Shown here: positions 36,094 to 44,562 of the stretch, piece after piece
Layout: the number at the start of each line of letters is the position of its first letter
Numbering within the stretch: the first letter of the stretch is position 1
NCBI RefSeq assembly: GCF_001424945.1
Contig: NZ_LMCW01000019.1
Span: 1-64,000 of the forward strand
Reading direction: 5' to 3'
DNA: 64,000 nt
Origin: Rhizobium sp. Root1203
GTDB taxonomy: Bacteria > Pseudomonadota > Alphaproteobacteria > Rhizobiales > Rhizobiaceae
Program-made: the position numbers and the translations under genes
Notes under the pieces: generated by a model
What the model was told of the DNA's origin: nothing
Database searches by the model: none
What the model saw: only the letters and a program-made list of their open reading frames with translations

Positions 36094-36579
36094 TTAGAAC
36101 TGGGTGAATGGCGGCAGGAACGACACGTTCAAGCCAAGCCCAAGCGTGAAGACTGCCCAACAGATCGCTACGAGGGCCACGGTTAAGCCGGCGATCCCCT
36201 TGATCGTCTGGTCTCTGTCAGCGAGGCCACTGATTACAACGACGACTGCGACCGAGACGGCCATCCCGACATGCTCGATCAGGACCCCGAAAGCGGCCAT
36301 CGCGCCGAGGATCAAGACCATCTCCCGCCAAGCCCAACTCTCCAGTGGGTCGTGCTCACCTTTGATGCCGAGGATAGCCACCGCTGCCCCGAGTAGGCCC
36401 AGCAGGCTGAAGACGAGCATCGGCATATAGCCGGGACCCATTTGGGCGGCTGAACCAATTTCATAGTACTGGTTGTAAAAAAGTCCGGCGAGTGCGACGG
36501 CGACCAGGAAAACGCCGGCCGTTACATCTTTCGCACCCAGCGGACGACGTGGAGACGGAGCAACTTGATCGTTTTGCAT
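36094..36579 (-). CDS. tctB: Tripartite tricarboxylate transporter, small membrane subunit
   Basis: A 161-residue TctB with four predicted helices; motif MGPGYMPMLVFSLLGLLGAAV around 57-77 is typical. GGGGAACAC precedes the ATG. Between an SDR gene and tctA on the same strand; 11 bp before tctA. Confidence 0.9.
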   Translation of the reverse strand: MQNDQVAPSPRRPLGAKDVTAGVFLVAVALAGLFYNQYYEIGSAAQMGPGYMPMLVFSLLGLLGAAVAILGIKGEHDPLESWAWREMVLILGAMAAFGVLIEHVGMAVSVAVVVVISGLADRDQTIKGIAGLTVALVAICWAVFTLGLGLNVSFLPPFTQF

Positions 36580-36603
36580 TTGAGTGTTCCCCTTGTTTTG
36601 TTT

Positions 36604-37365
36604 TCAGTGGAAGGATCGGCCGCCGTCGACCGCGAGCGCAGCGCCCGTGACGTAGGAGGATTCCGACGACGTAAGAAACAAAAGGGCTCGTGCGATCTCT
36701 TCCGGATCGGCCAGCCGCTTTAGCGCATAGTTGCCGACGTTGGCGCGGTAGCCGTCCGCCATTGGGGTGTCGACCATGCCCGGGGCAATGCTGTTGACCC
36801 TGATCTTTGGTGCGAGTTCAGCGGCAAGAGCGCGGGTCAGGTTCACGACACCGCCCTTTGATGCAGCGTATGCCGTGTGGCCCGGAGCGTTCGGCAAAAG
36901 CCCCTGAGCCGAGGCGATGTTCACGATCGTCGAGTGGTCATGCAATTGCAGAAATGGAATGCATGAGCGGGCGACGATGTAGGTGCCGGTCAGATTGACC
37001 TCGATGATACGACGCCATTCGTCGGCGGGCACTTCGGTGGCAAGCCCCTTGGACATGATGCCCGCCGCATTGATCAGACCGTCTATGCCGCCCATTTCGG
37101 AGGCCGCTTTTTCAACTGCCTTCGCAACTTCGGCTTCGTTGGTAATGTCGACCGTGCAATACCTTGCGGGAATTTCATCGGCGACCTTACCGAGCGCTTC
37201 GGCATTCCGATCGAACAATGTGACCTTGGCACCTTCCGCCGCGAAAAGAGTGGCTGTGGTTCGGCCAATTCCGGAAGCAGCCCCGGTGACGATAATCCGT
37301 CGCCCCGCCAATCGATCGGATCGGCTTTTGGTCTGTGTCGGCGTTGACTGGGATGATGCGCTCAT
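36604..37365 (-). CDS. Short-chain dehydrogenase/reductase (SDR)
   Basis: A 253-residue classical SDR: TGAASGIG at 27-34 with FDRN after beta-2 (NAD type), NAAG near 99-102, Ser152, Tyr166 and Lys170 (YAASK). Sits between an ALDH and tctB on the minus strand, part of the transporter-linked operon. An N-terminal Ser/Thr/Gln-rich tail of about 18 residues is unusual. Oxidation of a hydroxy-acid or sugar intermediate is likely; substrate unknown. Confidence 0.9.
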   Translation of the reverse strand: MSASSQSTPTQTKSRSDRLAGRRIIVTGAASGIGRTTATLFAAEGAKVTLFDRNAEALGKVADEIPARYCTVDITNEAEVAKAVEKAASEMGGIDGLINAAGIMSKGLATEVPADEWRRIIEVNLTGTYIVARSCIPFLQLHDHSTIVNIASAQGLLPNAPGHTAYAASKGGVVNLTRALAAELAPKIRVNSIAPGMVDTPMADGYRANVGNYALKRLADPEEIARALLFLTSSESSYVTGAALAVDGGRSFH

Positions 37366-37428
37366 GGCTGTAAACTTTCTCGTGTCCCGAATATGTGAAA
37401 TGAAGTCGGCGTCGCTTGCACGGTTGCG

Positions 37429-38910
37429 CTACCTCATGATGAAGGGATTGGTCGGGCCTTCGGTCGCCGTCGACAGGAAGACGCTCTTGGTCTCGAGGTA
37501 TTCGTTGATCGCCTCGATACCGCTTTCTCGACCTAGACCGGACTTCTTGGTGCCGCCGAACGGCATCATGAAACTGTAAGCGCGGTAGGTGTTCACCCAG
37601 ACGGTTCCCACCTTGAGTGCCTTCGTCATACGCATGGCGCGGCCAATGTTTTGGGTCCACACGCCTGCCACAAGGCCATAGGCGATGTCATTGCCGATCC
37701 TCGTGGCATCTTCTTCGGAATCGAACTCGATGATGGATAAGATCGGTCCGAAGACTTCTTCCTGTGCGATTCTCATGTCGTTCGTGACGTCGGAGAAGAT
37801 GGTTGGCTGTACGAACTGCCCTGCGCTCAGGCCCGCTCCGGTGGCTCTGTTGCCGCCCAGGATGCATTGTGCCCCGTCCTTGCGGGCGATCTCGATGTAA
37901 TCGAGGACCTTCTGAAACTGCGGCGGGGTCGAGATCGGGCCGACGTTGGTTTCCGGGTCCATCGGATCGCCCATCCTGATGTATCGGGCGAGATCCACCA
38001 ATTTGGTAGTGAAAACGTCCTTGATTGATTTCTGTACGAGGAGCCGGGAGCCAGCCGTGCACATCTGCCCGGCGGCACCGAAGATTCCGGACACAACGCC
38101 CGCTGCCGCCAGATCAAGGTCGGCGTCTTCGAAAACGATGTTCGGCGACTTGCCCCCCAGTTCGAGCGCGACCCGCTTCATGTGTTTGGCGGCGGTCTCG
38201 TAGATTTTGGCCCCGGTCAGATCCGAGCCCGTGAAGGTTATCATGGCGACGTCGGGATGTTCGACGAGTGCCGCGCCCACATCATGTCCATAGCCGGTGA
38301 CAACATTGAACGCCCCGTCGGGCATCCCGGCTTCTTTGATGAGAGATGCCAGCTCAAGCGTACTCGCGGACGCGAATTCGGACGGCTTGACGACGACCGT
38401 ACAGCCAGCCGCCAAAGCGGGCGCACTTTTCACCGTCGCAAACCAAATCGGAGAATTCCAGGCGGTGAGAGCCGCGACCACACCGATGGGTTCGCGCATC
38501 GTGAACGCCATCGTGTCGGGCTTCTCGACGGGCATCCACGCGCCCTCGATCTTGTCCGCAAGACCGGCATAGTAGTACCAACACTCGGCCACGCCGTTGA
38601 GCTGGCCGCGGACCTCTGCAAGGAGTTTGCCGTTGTCGCGGGCTTCGATCTCTGCGATGCGGTCGGCATCACGCGTGATGAGATCGCCAATTTTCCGCAT
38701 GATCCTGCCGCGAGCGGTGGCACTAAGCTTCGACCAAGGGCCGCTGTCGAGCGCCTCGCGTGCTGCCTTCACTGCGCGGTCGACATCGTCACGAGTCGCC
38801 CGAGCCAGTTCAGCCCACGGCTTGCCGTGATATGGGTCCAAGCTCTCGATACGCTCTCCGCGTTCCCCATCGGTGAACTGCCCGTCAATGAAAAGTTGGT
38901 AGCTGCGCAT
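37429..38910 (-). CDS. NAD(P)-dependent aldehyde dehydrogenase
   Basis: A 493-residue ALDH: AWNSP (Asn152), FTGSDLTG (226-233), Glu250 (LELGGKS) and nucleophile Cys284 (AAGQMCTAGSR). The AGG-rich site at 38916-38920 decides ATG 38910. In the same minus-strand operon as the SDR, tctB and tctA, and 138 bp downstream of tctC with a hairpin in that gap. Likely final oxidation step of the module B pathway. Confidence 0.92.
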   Translation of the reverse strand: MRSYQLFIDGQFTDGERGERIESLDPYHGKPWAELARATRDDVDRAVKAAREALDSGPWSKLSATARGRIMRKIGDLITRDADRIAEIEARDNGKLLAEVRGQLNGVAECWYYYAGLADKIEGAWMPVEKPDTMAFTMREPIGVVAALTAWNSPIWFATVKSAPALAAGCTVVVKPSEFASASTLELASLIKEAGMPDGAFNVVTGYGHDVGAALVEHPDVAMITFTGSDLTGAKIYETAAKHMKRVALELGGKSPNIVFEDADLDLAAAGVVSGIFGAAGQMCTAGSRLLVQKSIKDVFTTKLVDLARYIRMGDPMDPETNVGPISTPPQFQKVLDYIEIARKDGAQCILGGNRATGAGLSAGQFVQPTIFSDVTNDMRIAQEEVFGPILSIIEFDSEEDATRIGNDIAYGLVAGVWTQNIGRAMRMTKALKVGTVWVNTYRAYSFMMPFGGTKKSGLGRESGIEAINEYLETKSVFLSTATEGPTNPFIMR

Positions 38911-38953
38911 CTTCACTCCTAGAATTCGTGTTGCTGGGCAGGGAATGGCGTTT

Positions 38954-38991
38954 CGCCGATAGGCCCGCAGCGAAAACGGGTCCCATCGGCG
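38954..38991 (-). terminator. Intercistronic hairpin between tctC and ALDH
   Basis: CGCCGAT and ATCGGCG pair over a 24-base loop that can fold further (CCCG/CGGG). Without a T-run it may be an attenuator or an RNA-stability element that raises binding-protein expression relative to the distal genes, a common arrangement. Confidence 0.4.
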
Positions 38992-39048
38992 ATTGCACAG
39001 CGGTCCCCAGCCGTCCGCCGTTCATTTGCTGGTGCGGTTGCCGCCAGC

Positions 39049-40029
39049 TCAGTTGTTCAGTCGAATGTTGTTTTCCGTAATGACCTTGCGAAACTTGTCC
39101 TGCTCGCCCTTCAGGAAAGAGGCGAGTTCGGCCCCGGTCTTGATGTCGGTCTGGAAGGACAGCGGCGTGAACCGTTCCTGGAATTTGGGGTCGTTGACGC
39201 CCTTTACGATCGCAGCTGAGAACTTTGTCACCACCTCGTCGGGAACGCCCTTTGGCGCGGCGTAGCTGTACCAGACGCGCGAGTTAATCTGCGGATAGCC
39301 GATCTCAGCCGTCGTCGGAACGTTCGGCATGTTGGCGGTACGGGCGGGCGATGTGACCGCCAAAATCCGCAAGTTCGGGTCATCCTTGAGCAAGGCGGCT
39401 TCTCGAGCCGAAGCGAAGATCATCTGGGTAAACCCGCCTGCGAGAGCCTGGATGCCCTCGGGGTTGTTCTTATACGAGACGTGGACGCCTTTGCCCCCGG
39501 CCTCCTTGAGGAACATCGTGCCGGTAAGGTGGCCCATCGTGCCCACACCGCCGCTGGCAAATGTTACGCCGTCCGGCGATTTGGCAATAGCCATCAGCTC
39601 TTCGATGCTCGTGATCCCTGCCTTCGCAGAGACGATGAGCGCCAGCGGGTAGCCGCCGATTTCGACAATCGGTACAAAGTCATCGAGGCCGTACTGAAGG
39701 TTATCTCTGAGGACCGTCTGCACCAGGCCGGCTGTTATCAGGCAGAGAATATTGTATCCGTCCGGCTTGGCTCCAGCGACGGCGTTGCCCGCGACTGTGG
39801 TCGAACCGCCCGCGCGATTTTCGATTACGACAGGCTGTCCGAGTTCCTCACTCGCTGTCTGCGCTAGGAAACGGCTGAGCGTGTCATCATCGCCGCCTGG
39901 CGCGTTTCCGATGTTGATTGTTATCGGTCGTGCAGGCCATTCGGCAGCGAGAGCGTCCGACGCCCGCGAAAGTAGTCCGACTGAAAGTGCTGCGGTGGTA
40001 CCGAGCAAAACTGATCTTCTCGTAATCAT
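39049..40029 (-). CDS. tctC: Tripartite tricarboxylate transporter substrate-binding protein (Bug/TctC family)
   Basis: A 326-residue periplasmic binding protein. Signal peptide 1-28 carries a twin arginine (MITRRSVLLG), so Tat export is possible. The mature start AEWPARPITINIGNAPGGDDDT and the VVIENRAGGSTTVAGNAVAGAKPDGY block are typical of the Bug family. GGGGGAG precedes ATG 40029. Leads the ALDH-SDR-tctB-tctA operon. Ligand probably a carboxylated compound; unknown. Confidence 0.92.
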   Translation of the reverse strand: MITRRSVLLGTTAALSVGLLSRASDALAAEWPARPITINIGNAPGGDDDTLSRFLAQTASEELGQPVVIENRAGGSTTVAGNAVAGAKPDGYNILCLITAGLVQTVLRDNLQYGLDDFVPIVEIGGYPLALIVSAKAGITSIEELMAIAKSPDGVTFASGGVGTMGHLTGTMFLKEAGGKGVHVSYKNNPEGIQALAGGFTQMIFASAREAALLKDDPNLRILAVTSPARTANMPNVPTTAEIGYPQINSRVWYSYAAPKGVPDEVVTKFSAAIVKGVNDPKFQERFTPLSFQTDIKTGAELASFLKGEQDKFRKVITENNIRLNN

Positions 40030-40373
40030 GCAATTCTCCCCCTGGTAAAGATCCACGCCGCGATTGACACCGAGGCCGACCTCCCGTCGGACTACAGCGC
40101 AAACTGCCGAAAGTGGCCCGCGACGCGCATAATCGAACCCGTCGAGCCAACTCTGTAAAGCCGAAAGCCCAAATGAGCGCGCGAGGTTATAATCGTGCGT
40201 TATATGTTACGGACGTTGGGACGAGGCTGAATCGCCTTCGGTGTCGAAGGTTCGCGGGCCCCATTCGATATTGCGTTTTTTGGCTGGCGCGGTCGGCCTC
40301 GAGGCGCTTATCGTGACGCGATGGAACAGCTATGTGATGAATCGTAGCCGCAACGCAGCTGATCGAGGATGAA
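40030..40373. other. Divergent promoter region between tctC operon and IclR gene
   Basis: A 344-bp gap with no supported gene. It contains a copy of the shared 21-bp inverted repeat at 40186-40206 and the ribosome site of the IclR gene. Confidence 0.6.
40186..40206. promoter_or_regulatory. Shared 21-bp operator-like inverted repeat, site 5
   Basis: GTTATAA-N7-TTATATG, same 7-7-7 layout as sites 1-4 in module A. Lies 157 bp from tctC and 168 bp from the IclR gene, in their divergent gap. Suggests that the same regulator acts on modules A and B. Confidence 0.5.
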
Positions 40374-41165
40374 GTGACAGTGACCGACATGTCCGCCGAA
40401 GACGAGAAATATCGCGCGCCGGCGCTCACCAAAGGCCTCGACATTCTGGAGCTACTGGCATCCGCCAGCGATGGCCTGACGCAAGTCGAGATCGGTAAGA
40501 TGCTCGGCAGAACCACCTCCGAAATCTTCCGCATGCTGGTAGTCCTTAGTCAGCGGGGTTACGTCGAGCTTAGCGGGGATGACCGATACCAGCTGACAAC
40601 AAAGTTGTTCGAAGTAGCCCACCGCCACCCTCCGATCCGGCGGCTGACCGCGATTGCGGGTGACGCGATGCAGAAGCTGGCAAACCGGATCAACCAGTCC
40701 ATCCACCTCTGTATTCTCCAGAGCGGCCGGCTACTTGTCGTCGCGCAGGTCGACTGCCCCGACAACAATCTGAACTCGGTTCGACTCGGAGCGCAGATCC
40801 CGATTTTCGATTCGGCATCCGGACGTGTGTTGGCAGCTTTCATGGATGACGCTGCTCTGGAGCACCTGCTCACTTTGGCCGGAACGGAGGCCGGGGAGCG
40901 CCGGGACAAGTTTCTGGCCGATCTTCCGGCTGTCCGCGCTGTTGGGTATTGCGAGGGCCCCTCGCTAACGCTCGCCGGAGTGACGAACTTGTCAGCGCCG
41001 ATTTTCGACTACACGGGTAAGGCTATAGCCGCGATCACGACCCCATTCATCCACAGGCTCAACAGCGCATCACACGTGCCAGTTCCGGAAGCGCGTGATG
41101 CGCTTGTGGAGACATGTCGGGACCTCTCAAGAAGGATGGGTGCCGGAGCGGCCGTCGATCGGTAG
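40374..41165 (+). CDS. IclR-family transcriptional regulator
   Basis: A 263-residue IclR-type regulator. N-terminal winged helix (about 18-80: ALTKGLDILELLASASDGLTQVEIGKMLGRTTSEIFRMLVVLSQRGYV) and C-terminal effector domain (about 90-255) with the SGRVLAAFM and STPF/ITTPF-type positions. GTG 40374 has GAGG at proper distance; ATG 40389 is possible. Divergent from tctC and upstream of the SDR-SMP-30-PrpD-tctC2 operon, so the natural regulator of module B. Candidate sites: the IclR-like repeat at 41265 and the shared motif at 40186. Confidence 0.92.
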   Translation: MTVTDMSAEDEKYRAPALTKGLDILELLASASDGLTQVEIGKMLGRTTSEIFRMLVVLSQRGYVELSGDDRYQLTTKLFEVAHRHPPIRRLTAIAGDAMQKLANRINQSIHLCILQSGRLLVVAQVDCPDNNLNSVRLGAQIPIFDSASGRVLAAFMDDAALEHLLTLAGTEAGERRDKFLADLPAVRAVGYCEGPSLTLAGVTNLSAPIFDYTGKAIAAITTPFIHRLNSASHVPVPEARDALVETCRDLSRRMGAGAAVDR

Positions 41166-41187
41166 GATACAGGATAATATCTTTCTG

Positions 41188-41216
41188 AAGGGCTCGGCGT
41201 CTCGCTGGGCCCTTTT
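41188..41216 (+). terminator. Terminator after IclR gene
   Basis: AAGGGC at 41188-41193 pairs with GCCCTT at 41209-41214 around an inner GCG/CGC pair, and TTTT follows. It begins 23 bp after the stop. Confidence 0.65.
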
Positions 41217-41264
41217 GCATTTGAAACCCAATTGCACAAATAAAATGTTGACGGCAACTTCAAC

Positions 41265-41285
41265 ATATGAAAGCCTATTTCATAT
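41265..41285. promoter_or_regulatory. IclR-type operator candidate upstream of SDR operon
   Basis: ATATGAAA-N5-TTTCATAT is a perfect 8-5-8 inverted repeat, 53 bp before the SDR start. TGAAA-N5-TTTCA-like palindromes are known targets of IclR-family proteins such as KdgR. The adjacent IclR gene is the obvious partner. Confidence 0.6.
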
Positions 41286-41338
41286 ACGAAATTATAACGA
41301 CGTTTCCCGAATAGGTTCGTCGGCATGGAGGAGAAAGT

Positions 41339-42094
41339 ATGCAAAGATTTGAGGGGAAAGTGGTCTTGGTAACGGGAGCAGGCAGCGGCATTGGCGCGGC
41401 TACCGTCAAGAGGCTGCACGCCGAGGGCGCGAGCGTGATCGCCGTCGATGTCACGGAGGAGGGCGTCTCGAAAGTCGTCCAGGAGATCGGCGACCGGACG
41501 AGAGTGGAAGGAATCGCACTGGATGTCTGCGATCACTCCGCGTCCATTGAGGCGGTTGCGGATGTGCGCAAACGTCACGGCGCGCTGCACGGCCTGGTGA
41601 ATTGTGCAGGCATCAAGGGTGTCGGCAGCATCGTCGATGTCGAACCTGAGAGCTTCGGTCGCGTCATGGCCGTGAACCTCGAGGGCACGATCAACCTATG
41701 CCAAGCGTTCGTGCAAGCGGTCAAGGACGATGCCGGCGACCGGGCGATCGTGAACATCTCCTCCGGCGCGGGTGTGTTGGGCGTCGCAAACAGACTGCCT
41801 TATGTGGCCTCCAAGTTCGCGGTTTCCGGCATCACGAAATCGATGTCACCCGAACTCGGGCCGCTTGGCATTCGCGTTAACGCGGTCGCGCCTGGCATGA
41901 CCAAGACGCCGTTCACCGAGTACATGATGAAGGACCCGGCTGCCGTGGAGCGGGTGAACGCCAAGCATCCGATTGGCAGGATGGGCGAGCCCGATGAAAT
42001 CGCGGCTGTCATCGTCTTCCTGCTCACCAAAGACGCAAGCTTCATGACCGGTGCGATCGTCTCGGTCGACGGAGGCCAGACCGCCTGCCTCTAA
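41339..42094 (+). CDS. Short-chain dehydrogenase/reductase (SDR)
   Basis: A 251-residue classical SDR: TGAGSGIG at 12-19, VDVTE after beta-2 (NAD), NCAG at 88-91, Ser141/142, Tyr155 and Lys159 (YVASK). GGAGGAGAAAG precedes the ATG. First gene of the plus-strand module B operon: SDR, SMP-30, MmgE/PrpD, TctC2. Similar in kind to the module A SDR at 16657 (same KVAFVTGAG/KVVLVTGAG start and DGGQTA end). Likely forms the lactone substrate of the next gene. Confidence 0.92.
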   Translation: MQRFEGKVVLVTGAGSGIGAATVKRLHAEGASVIAVDVTEEGVSKVVQEIGDRTRVEGIALDVCDHSASIEAVADVRKRHGALHGLVNCAGIKGVGSIVDVEPESFGRVMAVNLEGTINLCQAFVQAVKDDAGDRAIVNISSGAGVLGVANRLPYVASKFAVSGITKSMSPELGPLGIRVNAVAPGMTKTPFTEYMMKDPAAVERVNAKHPIGRMGEPDEIAAVIVFLLTKDASFMTGAIVSVDGGQTACL

Positions 42095-42126
42095 CTTGTT
42101 GGCACTGACCAACGAGGGAGGATGCG

Positions 42127-43029
42127 TTGGCCGATATTCGACTTCTAGTGGACTGCAAGAACAATCTCGGCGAAGGCCCGGTTTGGGACATCCGCGAACA
42201 GCGCTTGTATTGGGTGGACAGCACGGCAGGGGAAATATGGTCCTGCCTTGAAGACGGCAGTGACGTTCGCACCTTCTATGTGCCGACCTACATCGGCTCC
42301 ATGGCCCTGCGCGAAAAGGGAGGAGCAGTGCTGGCTCTCGCAAGCGGGTTCGCCCTCTACGACTTCGATACCCAGCGGATCGAGTACGTCGGAAACCCGC
42401 TGGCCGACGAGCCCGACTATCGTTTCAATGACGGGAAGGTGGATCGGCATGGCAGGTTTTTCGCTGGGTGCATGGGCTACGACTTCGACCCGCTGGACGT
42501 GACCATACCCAGAAAGCCGGCCCGTAACGGGTCACTATACCGCTTGGACCCTGACCTTCGCGTCAGCCAGGTGGATACGGGATTCATCTGCTTCAATGCG
42601 CCATGCTGGAGCCCGGACAGCCGGACTTTCTACTGCGGTGACTCCGACCACAAGGCAATCTGGGCGTACAATTACGATCTCGAAACGGGCGACGTCAGCC
42701 ATAAGCGTCTCTTTGTATCCGACGCCGGCTACGCGAGCACCGTTGACGGCGCGACCGTCGATACAGACGGCTTCATTTGGAACGCAAAGGTCCTCGGGGG
42801 CCGGATCGTCCGATACACGCCGGATGGGATCATCGACCGAGTGATCGAGGTCCCGGTGCGCAACGTCACGAGCATCATGTTCGGCGGCCCCGATCTCGAC
42901 ATTCTTTATTTCACAAGCATGGGACGCCCGATGCGCGGCATCCCGCCCAAGGAACCCGGTGCCGGGGCCCTGTTCGCCATTCATGGTCTCGGGGTCAAAG
43001 GACTTCCTGAGACACGGTTCGCCGGTTGA
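42127..43029 (+). CDS. SMP-30/gluconolactonase family lactonase (module B)
   Basis: A 300-residue propeller lactonase. All four metal ligands of the family are in place: Glu16 (GEGPVW), Asn101 (RFNDGKVD), Asn147 (CFNAPCW) and Asp197 (TVDGATVD). Closer to canonical gluconolactonase/L-arabinolactonase-type SMP-30 enzymes than the module A protein. Start is TTG at 42127 with GGGAGGATGCG in front, a rare start that may lower translation. 32 bp after the SDR, 36 bp before MmgE/PrpD. Expected to open the lactone formed by the SDR. Confidence 0.92.
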   Translation: MADIRLLVDCKNNLGEGPVWDIREQRLYWVDSTAGEIWSCLEDGSDVRTFYVPTYIGSMALREKGGAVLALASGFALYDFDTQRIEYVGNPLADEPDYRFNDGKVDRHGRFFAGCMGYDFDPLDVTIPRKPARNGSLYRLDPDLRVSQVDTGFICFNAPCWSPDSRTFYCGDSDHKAIWAYNYDLETGDVSHKRLFVSDAGYASTVDGATVDTDGFIWNAKVLGGRIVRYTPDGIIDRVIEVPVRNVTSIMFGGPDLDILYFTSMGRPMRGIPPKEPGAGALFAIHGLGVKGLPETRFAG

Positions 43030-43065
43030 CCGGCAGTTTGAAATCAACACGAGGATGTCTTTGAA

Positions 43066-44481
43066 ATGACCATCACTGCCGACCTTTCGCAGCAGCTTGC
43101 CGAATTCGCCGCAAACACCAGGTTCGCCGATCTGCCGCCAGCCGCGGTCGAAGCCGCGAAGAAAAGTGTCCTGGATACGATCGGCGTCATGCTTGCTGCG
43201 AGTGGCATGGAGCCTGCGGTACGGCCTATTATCGAACTGGTTCAAGAAAGCGGCGGCAAAGGCGAGGCGACCATTCTGGGATACGGCGACCGCGTTCCGG
43301 CCGGCGCTGCGGCCTTCGCCAACGGCGCGCTGGCGCACGGTCTTGACTTTGACAGTCAGACACCGTGGGGGGCACACGCCGACAGCTCGATCGTTCCGAC
43401 CGTGCTCGCACTGGCGGAACTGCGCGGGGGCGTGACGGGGGAGGAGCTGATCACCGCGGTCGCCATCGGGCAGGAGATTTTCATTCGTCTTCGCTGCAAT
43501 GTCGGTTGGCATATGGACTGGAACCTCTCGACGGTCGTTGGCTGCTTCTCCGCGACAGCGGCAGGCGGTTCGATCTTCAAGCTCGATCCGACGCAGCTGG
43601 CCAACGCGCTCGGCATCGCCAGCCTGCAGTCCAGCGGAACGATGGAGCAAATTTTCGGGCTCGGAAGCGACCTTAGGGGCATGTACGCCGGGTTCAGCTC
43701 GCAGGCTAGCGTCAACGCCGTCAGGCTCGCCGCGCGGGGTATGACGGGCATCCGTAACCTCTTCGAAGGAGAGGCGGGTGTCTTCAAGGTCTATTTTAAG
43801 GGTGAGTACGATCGCGACAAGATGGTCGCCAACCTCGGCAAGGAATACCTCAGTGGAGGAATGACCTATAAATATTGGCCGGCTGTCGGGAATGCCCACA
43901 CCTACATTCACGCGGCAATCGAGTTGATGAAGGAAAACAGCGTCGCGCTGGATCAAGTTGCCGAAGTGAAAGTCTTCGTCGGCGACTTCCAGCAAAGGAT
44001 GTGCTCGCCTTTGGCGGAGCGGCAGGTTCCAAACACGCTTGTCGATGCAAAGTTCAGCCTGCCGTTCCTCGTTGCCCTCGCATTGGCAAAGGGTCAGATG
44101 GAGGTCGGGGACTTCACGAGCGAAGCATTGAAGGACCCTACGGTCCTCGCTCTGGCCCGCAAAGTCGTGCCGGTCCCCGACAGCAGCTATAACTGGACGT
44201 CGAAACTGCCCGACGGAAAAATCGAAGTGCTGCTCGCAGATGGCACCAGCATCTCGCGTCTGGGATCGAGAGTGCCGGGGTCGGTCGAGCTGCCGATGAC
44301 CTGGGAACAACTCTTCCACAAGTTCGGCTCCTGCGCTCGTGCGGCGGTCTCGCCGCTGTCGGATGAAGCGATCTCTGAGCTTTGCAGCTCGCTGAAAGCG
44401 CTCGAAAGAGTCCGTGACGTGCGCAAGGTCGTGGCGACCGCCGTTTCCAACGTCAATGTAGCACGCAAAAAGTCAGCATAG
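43066..44481 (+). CDS. MmgE/PrpD-family protein (module B)
   Basis: A 471-residue MmgE/PrpD-family protein, close paralogue of the one at 15259: ASGMEPAVR (45-53), LRCNVGW, DWNLSTV, GSDLRGMYAGFS and YDRDK are shared. Helical domain about 1-265, small domain about 270-390. Characterised relatives dehydrate 2-methylcitrate, decarboxylate cis-aconitate or epimerise iminodisuccinate. In one operon with a lactonase and a tricarboxylate-type binding protein, so its substrate is probably a hydroxylated organic or sugar acid. Exact reaction unknown. Confidence 0.92.
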   Translation: MTITADLSQQLAEFAANTRFADLPPAAVEAAKKSVLDTIGVMLAASGMEPAVRPIIELVQESGGKGEATILGYGDRVPAGAAAFANGALAHGLDFDSQTPWGAHADSSIVPTVLALAELRGGVTGEELITAVAIGQEIFIRLRCNVGWHMDWNLSTVVGCFSATAAGGSIFKLDPTQLANALGIASLQSSGTMEQIFGLGSDLRGMYAGFSSQASVNAVRLAARGMTGIRNLFEGEAGVFKVYFKGEYDRDKMVANLGKEYLSGGMTYKYWPAVGNAHTYIHAAIELMKENSVALDQVAEVKVFVGDFQQRMCSPLAERQVPNTLVDAKFSLPFLVALALAKGQMEVGDFTSEALKDPTVLALARKVVPVPDSSYNWTSKLPDGKIEVLLADGTSISRLGSRVPGSVELPMTWEQLFHKFGSCARAAVSPLSDEAISELCSSLKALERVRDVRKVVATAVSNVNVARKKSA

Positions 44482-44562
44482 CCCGCGACGCGGGTTTCTC
44501 CCGGGGCGGTGGATCGTCCCGGAAATCGGAACAGCCGTGTATCTCAATGGGAGGAGAGCAGC

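Noticed and set aside
41286..41300. ATATACGAAATTATAAC as another copy of the 21-bp motif
   Set aside because: Half-sites are similar but the spacing is about three bases too short.
42535..44319. A 594-codon open frame on the minus strand opposite the SMP-30 and MmgE/PrpD genes
   Set aside because: It is antisense to two clearly conserved genes, spans their boundary, is Arg/Asp/His-rich and shows no family motif; long antisense frames are common in GC-rich DNA.
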